Below, piece by piece: positions 1 to 6,662 of a DNA stretch of 14,206 nt; positions within the stretch are counted from its first letter, which is position 1, and the number at the start of each line of letters is the position of its first letter. A model generated the notes under the pieces. That model did no database searches and was not told the origin of the DNA. It saw only the letters and a list, made by a program, of their open reading frames with translations. The stretch comes from Candidatus Avoscillospira stercoripullorum. Its GTDB lineage: Bacteria; Bacillota; Clostridia; Oscillospirales; Oscillospiraceae. Both the position numbers and the translations under genes were made by a program. The stretch lies in assembly GCA_018712905.1 (NCBI GenBank), contig DVGD01000288.1, positions 1 to 14,206 on the forward strand, read 5' to 3'.

Positions 1-482
1 GAGACGCCCAGGGCTTGGAGCCGCGCACAGAAGGCGTCGCAGGTATATTGGCTCTGCTCTGTCCAGCCGTGAATGGCCACGTAGCCGTCCTTCAAGTCGA
101 CCCCTACGGCGATTTTGTCCCCGTAGGTCTCCACCGCTTTCTCGAGAAATCCCGGCTCCGTCACCGCGGCGGTGCCCAGGATCACCCGGCTCACGCCGCA
201 CTTGAGATACGTTTCGATGACCTCCATGGAGCGGATGCCGCCGCCCACCTCGGCCTTGAGGGAGGTCGCAGCGAGGATTTTCTCGATGGCCGGGAGATTG
301 GGGGTGGCGCCGGTTTTCGCGCCCTCCAAGTCCACCAGATGGATCCAAGCGGCGCCGCAGGCGGCAAAGTCCCGCGCTACTTCGCTGGGATCGTGGTGAT
401 AGACGGTCTTTTGGGCATAGTCGCCCTTGTAGAGCCGGACGGCTTCGCCGCCGTAGAGGTCAATGGCAGGAAAAATCAGCAT
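1..482 (-). CDS. hisA: HisA, ProFAR isomerase (partial, C-terminus outside window)
   Basis: Phosphoribosylformimino-5-aminoimidazole carboxamide ribotide isomerase, the fourth step of histidine synthesis; cytosolic TIM barrel. The visible 160 residues begin MLIFPAIDLYGG, with the catalytic Asp8 expected in this motif. They continue with VDLEGA (50-55), VGGGIR (79-84, phosphate binding) and VGVDLKDG, which carries the second expected catalytic Asp at about 129. The gene runs off the window at base 1, so roughly the last third is missing; the visible part has no break. The start is the ATG at 482, one base after the hisH stop, with GGAGGG seven bases upstream inside the hisH 3' end. TrpF/PriA-type dual isomerases are related, but the his operon position favours HisA. 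Confidence 0.95.
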   Translation of the reverse strand, partial: MLIFPAIDLYGGEAVRLYKGDYAQKTVYHHDPSEVARDFAACGAAWIHLVDLEGAKTGATPNLPAIEKILAATSLKAEVGGGIRSMEVIETYLKCGVSRVILGTAAVTEPGFLEKAVETYGDKIAVGVDLKDGYVAIHGWTEQSQYTCDAFCARLQALGV

Positions 483-483
483 C

Positions 484-1098
484 TTATCCCTCCTCCACAA
501 AGGCGCGGAGCATGTTGAGCCCCACGGTTCCGCTCTTCTCCGGGTGGAACTGGCAGCCATAGACGTTGCCCTTCCAGACGGCGGCGGTGAGATCAAGGCC
601 ATACTCCGCCGTGGCGGCAAGGCTCTCCTCGCAGCCCTCGGCATAGAAAGAGTGGACAAAGTACACGCAGTCGCCCTCCTTGGTGTCCCGGAACAGGGGA
701 CAGGCGGGGGCGGTGAGCTTGAGCCCATTCCAGCCGATGTGAGGAATGGGAAGCCCCTGGGGAAGCCTTCCTTCCATGGCCACCACCTTGCCCTGGAGAA
801 GCCCCAAACCGCGGTGGAGGCCGTATTCCTCGCTCTCTTCAAACAGGAGCTGCATGCCAAGGCAGATGCCCATGAGGGGCTTTCCCTTGGCTGCTTCCTC
901 CAAGACCACCTGGTCAAGGCCGGTGTCCCGGAGCTTTTGCGCCGCGTCGCCAAAGGCGCCCACGCCGGGGAGGATCAGCTTGTCCGCCTGGCGCAGCACC
1001 GCCGCTTCTCCGCTCACCGTGGCCTCCGCGCCCACAAATTCCAGGGAGTGCCGCAGGGAGAAGAGGTTACCCACGCCGTAGTCAATCACTGCGATCAT
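484..1098 (-). CDS. hisH: HisH, glutamine amidotransferase subunit of IGP synthase
   Basis: Hydrolyses glutamine and passes ammonia to HisF to make imidazole glycerol phosphate and AICAR. The 204 residues match the usual length of about 200. It opens MIAVIDYGVGNLFSL. The class I amidotransferase nucleophile is in GICLGMQ (Cys about 79), and the other two triad residues are in CQFHPEKSG (His about 185, Glu about 187). The HisH-typical PHIGWN (119-124) and YFVHSFY (146-152) are present. The start is the ATG at 1098, which overlaps the hisB stop as ATGA; the reading frame stays open further upstream, but that part is only overlap with hisB. The partner HisF is expected just beyond the window, after hisA. 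Confidence 0.96.
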   Translation of the reverse strand: MIAVIDYGVGNLFSLRHSLEFVGAEATVSGEAAVLRQADKLILPGVGAFGDAAQKLRDTGLDQVVLEEAAKGKPLMGICLGMQLLFEESEEYGLHRGLGLLQGKVVAMEGRLPQGLPIPHIGWNGLKLTAPACPLFRDTKEGDCVYFVHSFYAEGCEESLAATAEYGLDLTAAVWKGNVYGCQFHPEKSGTVGLNMLRAFVEEG

Positions 1099-1685
1099 CC
1101 CAGCACCCCCTTGGTGGAGGGAATCTCGTCCCGGAAGTCCTGGTCGATGGCCACGGCGGCGCGGAGGCTTCGTGCCACGGACTTGAACATGCCCTCGATG
1201 ATGTGGTGGCTGTTGGTGCCGTCCAGCTGGCGGATGTGCAGGGTAATGCCGGCGCAGCGGGCAAAGGCCGTCCAAAACTCCTCTGCAAGCTCCGTGTCGA
1301 AGGTGCCTACCTTCTCTGTGGGGATGGACGCGGTATAGCGGAGCATGCTCCGGCCGGAGATATCCACCGCCGAAAGGATCAGCGTCTCATCCATGGGAAG
1401 GGTGGTGGAGCCGTAGCGGCAGATGCCCTTGAGATCGCCCAGCGCTTCCCGGAAGGCGGTGCCCAGGCAGATCCCCACGTCCTCCACGGTGTGGTGATCG
1501 TCCACCTGGTGATCGCCGTTGCAGCTGACCGTCAGGTCAAAGCGGCCGTGGCGGGCAAAGAGGGTGAGCATATGGTCGAGGAAGCCGCAGCCGGTGGAAA
1601 CGCTGCTCTTGCCCCTGCCGTCCAGATCGATGGTGAGTGAAATCTGGGTTTCCAGGGTGTCACGCTGAATGGATGCCGTTCTCAT
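1095..1685 (-). CDS. hisB: HisB, imidazoleglycerol-phosphate dehydratase
   Basis: Dehydrates imidazole glycerol phosphate to imidazole acetol phosphate. It is the monofunctional form (196 residues), without the fused histidinol-phosphatase domain of enterobacteria, so a separate phosphatase must act elsewhere in the genome. The two internal metal-binding half-repeats are clear: DDHHTVED (62-69) and NSHHIIE (158-164), with FLDHML near 35-40. The start ATG overlaps the hisC stop by 4 bases, and its own stop overlaps the hisH start by 4 bases. No anomalies seen. Confidence 0.97.
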   Translation of the reverse strand: MRTASIQRDTLETQISLTIDLDGRGKSSVSTGCGFLDHMLTLFARHGRFDLTVSCNGDHQVDDHHTVEDVGICLGTAFREALGDLKGICRYGSTTLPMDETLILSAVDISGRSMLRYTASIPTEKVGTFDTELAEEFWTAFARCAGITLHIRQLDGTNSHHIIEGMFKSVARSLRAAVAIDQDFRDEIPSTKGVLG

Positions 1686-2752
1686 GACGTTTCGCCTCCC
1701 AAGATCTCCCGCAAGGTGTCCACCAGAAGCGCCATCTGCGCGGGGCTTCCGATGGTGATGCGGTTATAATTTTGAATACGTGGGGTGGAGAAGTGGCGCA
1801 CCAGAATGCCGCGCCGCTTGAGTTCCCGGTAGATGGCCTCGCCATCCATGGCCGGATGCCCCGCCAGGACGAAGTTGGCCAGGGAGGGGAAGACCGTGAA
1901 GCCCAGCTTTTCCATGGCGTCCACCGTCCAGGCACGGGTTGACATAATCTTCTTGCAGTTTTCGTCGTAGTAGGCCTGATCCTCCAGCGCCGCCACGCCC
2001 GCCGCCATGGTCAGGCGGTTGACGTTATAGGGATTGGTGGAATATTTGATTCGGTTGAGGTCGGCAATGAGTTCGGCGTTGCCCAACGCAAAGCCCAGCC
2101 GTGCGCCGGCCATGCTGCGGGACTTGGAGAAGGTCTGCACCACCAGGAGATTGGGATATTTCGCAATGAGCGGCACGCAGCTCTCCGCGCCGAAGTCCAC
2201 ATAGGCCTCGTCCACCACCACCACGTGGTCTGGATTGGAGGCGATGATTTCCTCCATCTCCCGAAGGGGGAGGGCTCTTCCCACCTGGGCGTTGGGGTTG
2301 GCAAGGACGATCATCTGGTCAAGGTTCAGATACTGGCGATAGTCCACCGAAAAATCCTCCCGCAGGGGGATCACCGTGGGCGTCACCTGATGGAGATCGG
2401 CAAAGACCTGGTAAAAGCCATAGGTGATATCGGGAAAGGCTGCCCGGCCGGGCTGGCCGGAAAAGGCCATGAAGGCAAAATTCAAAATATCGTCCGATCC
2501 GTTGGAGACGAAGACCTGAGCAGGGGAGAGGCCGTAGACCTCCGCCAGCTTGGCGACCAGCGGCTTTAAATCCGGGTCGGAGTAGAGCCGCAAGTCTTCC
2601 AGCTCCTTTTTCCCGATGGACGCCACCACCCTGGGCGAGGCCGGGTAGGGGGATTCATTAGTATTGAGCTTGGTGTAGACCTGATCCTGGGGCTGCTCTC
2701 CGGGGGTGTAGACCTCCAGGGTCTGGTAGCGGGCATTCAAATATTGGCTCAT
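1682..2752 (-). CDS. hisC: HisC, histidinol-phosphate aminotransferase
   Basis: PLP-dependent class I/II aminotransferase that converts imidazole acetol phosphate plus glutamate to histidinol phosphate. Its 356 residues are normal for the family. Visible landmarks are KLNTNESPYPASP near the N-terminus (28-40), VSNGSDDIL (82-90, cofactor phosphate region), DEAYVDF (181-187), and the Schiff-base lysine at about 210 in TFSKSRSMAGARLGF. The loop usually written NPN(N/A)PTG reads NPNAQVG here (about 152-158), so the Pro-Thr pair is replaced by Gln-Val. All other motifs are intact and the frame is clean, so I treat it as functional. It overlaps hisD and hisB by 4 bases each. Confidence 0.95.
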   Translation of the reverse strand: MSQYLNARYQTLEVYTPGEQPQDQVYTKLNTNESPYPASPRVVASIGKKELEDLRLYSDPDLKPLVAKLAEVYGLSPAQVFVSNGSDDILNFAFMAFSGQPGRAAFPDITYGFYQVFADLHQVTPTVIPLREDFSVDYRQYLNLDQMIVLANPNAQVGRALPLREMEEIIASNPDHVVVVDEAYVDFGAESCVPLIAKYPNLLVVQTFSKSRSMAGARLGFALGNAELIADLNRIKYSTNPYNVNRLTMAAGVAALEDQAYYDENCKKIMSTRAWTVDAMEKLGFTVFPSLANFVLAGHPAMDGEAIYRELKRRGILVRHFSTPRIQNYNRITIGSPAQMALLVDTLREILGGETS

Positions 2753-4032
2753 TTCACATCATCCTCAAATCGCACCACGGCACTCCTGGCATGGGCTTCC
2801 AAGCCCTCCTGGCGGGCGAAGGCGGCAATCTGCTCCGCCACCTGCCCCAGGGCATCCCGGGTGAAATAGGTATACTGGGATTTCTTCACGAAGTCGTCCA
2901 CGGAAAGGGGACTGGAGAACCGCGCCGTGCCGCTGGTGGGCAGGGTGTGATTGGGGCCTGCCAGGTAGTCGCCCAGCGCTTCGGGGCAGTTTTTGCCCAG
3001 GAAGATGGAACCGGCGTTGGTGATGCGATCTAAGTAGTCAAAGGGTTGCTCCACGCACAGCTCCAGGTGTTCCGGCGCCAAGGCGTTGGCCACGTCGATG
3101 GCCGCCGCAAGATCCCCGGTGACGATGATCTTACCGTTATTGTCAATGGACGCCCGCGCAATTTCCTCCCGGGGCAGGGTTTTTAGCTGCCGCTCGATCT
3201 CCTGCGCCACTGCCTCTGCCAGGGCTTCGCTGTCGGTGACCAGCACGGCGGAAGCCATCTTGTCGTGCTCTGCCTGGGAGAGAAGATCCGCCGCCACCAC
3301 CTTGGCGTCGCAGCTGCCGTCGGCCAGCACCAGGATTTCGCTGGGGCCTGCGATCATGTCAATGGCCACCAGGCCAAAGACCTGGCGCTTGGCCTCTGCC
3401 ACAAAGGCATTGCCGGGTCCCACGATCTTATCTACCTTGGGAAGTGTTTCCGTGCCATAGGCCAGCGCAGCCACCGCCTGGGCGCCGCCCACCTTGAAGA
3501 CGCGATCCACCCCGGCGATCTGCGCCGCAGCCAGAATGGCGGCGGGGACTTTTCCGTCCTTTCCCGGCGGCGTGACGATGACGATTTCCCGGCATCCGGC
3601 AATCTTGGCGGGAATGGCGTCCATGAGCACCGTGGAGGGGTAGGCCGCCGTGCCGCCGGGCACATAAAGCCCCACCTTTTCAATGGGCATGATTTTCTGT
3701 CCCATGACCACGCCGGGGCGGTCGGTGAGGATAAAGCTGGTGCGCACCTGCTGGCGGTGGAAAGAACGGATGTTCTCGGCCGCCATGCGGAGGATCTCCA
3801 AAAAGGCGGGATCCACCGCTTGCATGGCCTCGTCCTTTTCCGCCTGGCTCACCTCCAGGGAGGGGAGCGCCACGTGGTCGAATTTCTCACAGTAGTCATA
3901 GAGGGCTTTGTCTCCCTGGGCGCGGACGGCAGCGAGAATTTCCCGCACCACCGCCGACACGTCCACCTGGGGATTCGACCGGGCAAAGATCTCCTCTGGG
4001 GCAATTTCCTTTAGCTTCATGATCCGAATCAT
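2749..4032 (-). CDS. hisD: HisD, histidinol dehydrogenase
   Basis: Zinc- and NAD-dependent enzyme that oxidises L-histidinol in two steps to L-histidine, the last step of the pathway. The 427 residues are full length. Motifs seen are IEKVGLYVPGGTAAYPST (117-134), KIVGPGNAFVAEAK (about 202-215), DMIAGPSEILVLAD (about 225-238), LLSQAEHDKMA (zinc ligand region, about 250-260), ALAPEHLEL (catalytic Glu-His, about 317-325) and GPNHTLPTSGTARF (about 359-372). The annotated ATG overlaps the hisG stop as ATGA. A second in-frame ATG lies 12 bases on, giving MKLKEI. The sequence does not settle which is used, but the overlap pattern of the operon favours the first. Confidence 0.96.
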   Translation of the reverse strand: MIRIMKLKEIAPEEIFARSNPQVDVSAVVREILAAVRAQGDKALYDYCEKFDHVALPSLEVSQAEKDEAMQAVDPAFLEILRMAAENIRSFHRQQVRTSFILTDRPGVVMGQKIMPIEKVGLYVPGGTAAYPSTVLMDAIPAKIAGCREIVIVTPPGKDGKVPAAILAAAQIAGVDRVFKVGGAQAVAALAYGTETLPKVDKIVGPGNAFVAEAKRQVFGLVAIDMIAGPSEILVLADGSCDAKVVAADLLSQAEHDKMASAVLVTDSEALAEAVAQEIERQLKTLPREEIARASIDNNGKIIVTGDLAAAIDVANALAPEHLELCVEQPFDYLDRITNAGSIFLGKNCPEALGDYLAGPNHTLPTSGTARFSSPLSVDDFVKKSQYTYFTRDALGQVAEQIAAFARQEGLEAHARSAVVRFEDDVK

Positions 4033-4664
4033 GGCGCTTTCACCTGACCTTTCAGTCCCGCCACAATGGCGGCAATGGTAACGCCCTTGAATTTATAGCT
4101 CACCTGGTTGGCGATGAGCCGGGCGCTGATGGGCGTGATGGTCTCAAAGGGCACGAGATCGTTCTCCCTGAGGGTGGTGCCGGTCTCCACAATGTCCACA
4201 ATGACGTCCGATAGACCCAGAATGGGCGCCAGCTCGATGGAGCCGTTGAGATGGATAATGTCAATGTCCCGGCACTGGGCGCTATAGTATTTCCGGGCGA
4301 TGTTGGCAAATTTCGTGGCCACCCGGAGGGTCTTGCTCCGGTCATCCCGGAAGGAGCTCTTGGCGGCCACGGCCATACGGCAGATGCCGATTTTCAGATC
4401 CAGTAGCTCATAAATCTCCGGCTGATACTCCAGGAGAATGTCTTTCCCGGCCACGCCGATGTCTGCCGCGCCGCGCTCGACGTAGATGGCCACGTCCGAG
4501 GGCTTGACCCAGAAATATCGGATGCCCTTGTCGGCGTTTTCAAAGATCAGCTTACGGCTGTTGTCATGGGTGGCGGGGCAGTCAAAGCCGGCTCGCTCAA
4601 ACATGTCGTAGACCTTTTCCCCCAGCCGTCCCTTGGGCAGGGCAACGTTAATCCAGTTATCCAA
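4029..4664 (-). CDS. hisG: HisG, ATP phosphoribosyltransferase, short (HisZ-dependent) form
   Basis: Joins ATP and PRPP to give phosphoribosyl-ATP, the committed and usually feedback-inhibited step. At 211 residues it lacks the C-terminal regulatory domain of long HisG and should work as a HisG-HisZ hetero-octamer; hisZ is directly upstream. Motifs are NVALPKGRLGE at the N-terminus, DIGVAGKDILLE (about 73-84) and DVIVDIVETGTTLREN, the PRPP-binding loop (about 153-168). The start is TTG at 4664, supported by a strong GGAGGTGA (4671-4678) six bases upstream and by the conserved N-terminus beginning right after it. It overlaps hisZ by 8 bases. Confidence 0.95.
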   Translation of the reverse strand: MDNWINVALPKGRLGEKVYDMFERAGFDCPATHDNSRKLIFENADKGIRYFWVKPSDVAIYVERGAADIGVAGKDILLEYQPEIYELLDLKIGICRMAVAAKSSFRDDRSKTLRVATKFANIARKYYSAQCRDIDIIHLNGSIELAPILGLSDVIVDIVETGTTLRENDLVPFETITPISARLIANQVSYKFKGVTIAAIVAGLKGQVKAP

Positions 4665-5754
4665 CCTCGGTCACCTCCCCGTTCACAAGGCACAGGAGCC
4701 TGCGCACGCGTTTTCCCGCCGGCGGCTGCTGTGCCAGCAGCACCTGCGTGCCGTCCTTTCGCAGCGCTTCGGCGGTGCGGAAGGACGCGGCGGCATCGTC
4801 GGGGGAATAAAGAAGCACTGTATCGAGATCGTAGGGAGCCTCTTCCGTGGGAAGGCGCTCCAGCTGATCCAGATAGACCGCAAAGCCCACGCCTCTGGCG
4901 TCCTTGCCCATCTTTTCCATCAGCTGGTCATACTGTCCGCCGGAGAGTACGCCCGTGGGGATCCCCGCCACATAGCCCCGGAAGACCAGACCATTATAGT
5001 AATTCATGTCGTTGACGATGGAGAAATCCAGGCGCACCTGGTTTTCAAGCCCCTCGTCCTTGAGAATGGAGCTCAGGAGCTGCAGCTCCTCATAGGCCTT
5101 CTCGGCACGGCTGGTGCGGCACAGCGGACGCAGGGCGGGAAGCACTTCATCCAGCTGCCCGCTTAAGGCGGTGAGGGTCAGCAGGGGATTGGTCGCCTCT
5201 CCCAGGGGCGCCAGGAGCTGGCGCAGGGCGTCCAGATTCTTCTGCCCCAGCATTTGCAGCGCCTCCGCCCGCTCCTCCTGGGAAAGGGAGAGCGGATTCA
5301 GGATTTCCGCAATGATCCCCAAGTGGGAGAGATCCAAAACATAGTTCTGGGAGATGGACTGGAGGCTTTTTGCGGCCAGCACCACCATCTCGCACAGCTC
5401 CGGCATGGCTACCTCGCCCAAGCATTCAATGCCGGTCTGCATGATCTCCCGATAGCGGCGGCTGGCGCCGGAGATGCGGTAGACATTTTCGTTATAGTAG
5501 ACCTTCTGCACTGGCGTCTGCTCCCGGCGAAAGTTTTTCACGATGGAGAGCGTCACGTCCGGCTTCAAGGCCATTAAGGTTCCATCGGTATCGGTGAAGG
5601 TGATGGCGCCCTCGGAAATCAAAAACTCCTTGTGGTTGAGGTAGAGATCGTATGGCTCAAACTTGCTCATCTTAAAGGGCTCGTAGCCATAGCTGCTGTA
5701 GAGCTGCCGAAGCCTTAAAAGCGCCCGCTCTTCCCATTTCAATTGTTCAACCAT
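4657..5754 (-). CDS. hisZ: HisZ, ATP phosphoribosyltransferase regulatory subunit
   Basis: Paralogue of the catalytic core of histidyl-tRNA synthetase that has no aminoacylation role. It binds short HisG and makes it active and histidine-responsive. The 365 residues fit HisZ, shorter than HisRS at about 420. Class II synthetase landmarks are LKPDVTLSIVKNF, followed by a motif-2-like region (YNENVYRISG, SRRYREIMQTGIECLG, about 85-115) and SGGQYDQLM late in the protein. The Clostridial position next to short hisG rules against HisRS. The start ATG at 5754 overlaps the upstream regulator by 8 bases, and its GAGGAGG ribosome site is formed by that gene's terminal Glu codons. Confidence 0.93.
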   Translation of the reverse strand: MVEQLKWEERALLRLRQLYSSYGYEPFKMSKFEPYDLYLNHKEFLISEGAITFTDTDGTLMALKPDVTLSIVKNFRREQTPVQKVYYNENVYRISGASRRYREIMQTGIECLGEVAMPELCEMVVLAAKSLQSISQNYVLDLSHLGIIAEILNPLSLSQEERAEALQMLGQKNLDALRQLLAPLGEATNPLLTLTALSGQLDEVLPALRPLCRTSRAEKAYEELQLLSSILKDEGLENQVRLDFSIVNDMNYYNGLVFRGYVAGIPTGVLSGGQYDQLMEKMGKDARGVGFAVYLDQLERLPTEEAPYDLDTVLLYSPDDAAASFRTAEALRKDGTQVLLAQQPPAGKRVRRLLCLVNGEVTEVG

Positions 5755-6046
5755 GTTCTTCCTCCTCGGCCATTCGCTTGAGCACCAGCTGGTAGCCGCT
5801 GCTGCCGTACATCAGGCATTTTTTCACCCGGCAGATGGTGGCCGTGCTGGCGCCGGTCTTCTGATTGACTTCCTGATAGCTCTTTCCCGTCCACAGCTGG
5901 GATGCCACGTCGAAGCGCTGGGCGATCTCCTGGATCTCCTTGATGGTGCAGGCGTCTTCAAAGAAACGATAGCATTCCTCCACTGTTTGCAGGGTTAAAA
6001 TCGCCTGGAACAGCCGCTCCACTTCCTTCTGGCGTAGTACGTCCAT
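5747..6046 (-). CDS. YerC/YecD-family TrpR-like regulator (putative his repressor)
   Basis: Small DNA-binding protein of the TrpR superfamily, 99 residues from the chosen start. The family core is clear: EECYRFFEDACTIKEIQE, then IAQRFDVASQLWTGKSY, and the recognition part of the helix-turn-helix, KTGASTATICRVKKCLMYG. Family knowledge: YerC/YecD proteins lie with his genes in many Firmicutes and have been proposed by comparative genomics as histidine regulators (HisR). Here it is the first gene of the his operon, which suggests autogenous control with histidine as co-repressor; that is inference. I prefer ATG at 6046, with GAAAGGG eight bases upstream and a start matching the family, over GTG at 6055, which sits on top of that site. 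Confidence 0.88.
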   Translation of the reverse strand: MDVLRQKEVERLFQAILTLQTVEECYRFFEDACTIKEIQEIAQRFDVASQLWTGKSYQEVNQKTGASTATICRVKKCLMYGSSGYQLVLKRMAEEEEHG

Positions 6047-6065
6047 GGGATGCACCCTTTCTCAG

Positions 6066-6104
6066 TTTTACTTTTTATCATTTTAACGCTTCATCGCAGT
6101 AAAA
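6066..6104. promoter_or_regulatory. Candidate operator of the his promoter (inverted repeat)
   Basis: The 7-base arms TTTTACT (6066-6072) and AGTAAAA (6098-6104) are exact inverted repeats, 32 bases centre to centre, about three helical turns. One arm covers the expected start point and the other touches the -35 box. The position suits a repressor such as the TrpR-like first gene. The arms are AT-rich and could be chance. Confidence 0.3.
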
Positions 6105-6108
6105 TCAA
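6080..6108 (-). promoter_or_regulatory. his operon promoter
   Basis: Read on the minus strand, TTGATT (6103-6108), a 17-base spacer and TAAAAT (6080-6085) make a good sigma-A promoter. Transcription should start near 6073, leaving only about 27 bases before the regulator ATG. No other convincing promoter lies between here and the rnpB terminator. Confidence 0.7.
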
Positions 6109-6173
6109 CGATGGATTACAGGTGGAATTGTAGAGAAAACGCGGCGCATTGGCTTCAATTTTAGATAAATAGT

Positions 6174-6202
6174 ACAAAAGCGGACGCCCTCAGGCGTCCG
6201 CT
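6174..6202 (-). terminator. rnpB terminator
   Basis: On the minus strand a stem AGCGGACGCC / GGCGTCCGCT with a tetraloop is followed by TTTTG. It sits about 12 bases past the end of the RNase P RNA and ahead of the his promoter. Confidence 0.85.
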
Positions 6203-6213
6203 ATGGGTATTAC

Positions 6214-6559
6214 GGTGGCGACCGGGTCTATAAGCCGGGTTCTGTCTTCGACAGTCATCTATCTAGCCGCAGCGTTGCCGCTGCGATCCAGCCACCTCCT
6301 CGGAAGCAGCCGGGCCAGCCTTGCTTCCTCCGCGGTGTTGCTCCGGATAGAGTTTACAGCGATGGACGCTTCCACGCCATCGGGTGCGCTCTTACCGCAC
6401 CTTTCCACCCTTACCTCAGATGAGGCGGTATTTCTCTGTTGCACTTTTCCTGAAGTCGCCTTCGGCGGGCGTTACCCGTTATCCTTGCCCTGTGGAGCCC
6501 GGACTTTCCTCATGCGCGGCCTTTCGACGCTGCGCACGCGACTGTCCGACCCGGTCGCC
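6214..6559 (-). ncRNA. rnpB: RNase P RNA
   Basis: Catalytic RNA that trims the 5' leader of pre-tRNAs. The two universal conserved blocks are present on the minus strand: GAGGAAAGTCCGGGCT (6496-6511) near the 5' end and ACAGAACCCGGCTTAT (6230-6245) near the 3' end. The P1 stem is a perfect 12 bp helix between 6548-6559 and 6217-6228. Overall length is about 345 nt and the layout suggests the ancestral type A fold, though I did not fold it. The predicted transcription start from the promoter at 6565-6593 coincides with the 5' strand of P1. The ends are accurate to a few bases. Protein-like reading frames across this region are spurious. Confidence 0.95.
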
Positions 6560-6564
6560 GGTTT

Positions 6565-6593
6565 ATTTTACTTTATTTTGAAGCGGATGTCAA
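6565..6593 (-). promoter_or_regulatory. rnpB promoter
   Basis: Minus-strand TTGACA (6588-6593), a 17-base spacer and TAAAAT (6565-6570). The first base of P1 lies 6-7 bases past the -10 box, as expected for a start site. It is a near-consensus strong promoter, fitting a stable abundant RNA. Confidence 0.88.
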
Positions 6594-6598
6594 ATGAA

Positions 6599-6627
6599 TT
6601 GCAAATATCTTCCCGGGTGAGTATAAT
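6599..6627 (+). promoter_or_regulatory. murD-ispD-ispF promoter
   Basis: TTGCAA (6599-6604), a 17-base spacer and a consensus TATAAT (6622-6627). The leader to the murD ATG is about 30 bases and has no structure I can see. Only 5 bases separate its -35 box from that of the divergent rnpB promoter. Confidence 0.85.
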
Positions 6628-6662
6628 AATATGAAAACCCTGGTAAGAAATGAGGGACAACC

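Noticed and set aside
463..1338. Long open frame on the plus strand opposite hisH/hisB
   Set aside because: It lies antisense to two well-conserved his genes, has no family-like motif, and is the sort of shadow frame expected in GC-rich coding sequence.
3265..4014. 249-codon plus-strand frame opposite hisD
   Set aside because: Antisense shadow of a complete HisD; low-complexity, His/Gly-rich translation with no ribosome site or motif.
6203..6634. 143-codon plus-strand frame over the rnpB region
   Set aside because: The interval is explained by RNase P RNA on the other strand, with both conserved blocks and a 12-bp P1 stem.
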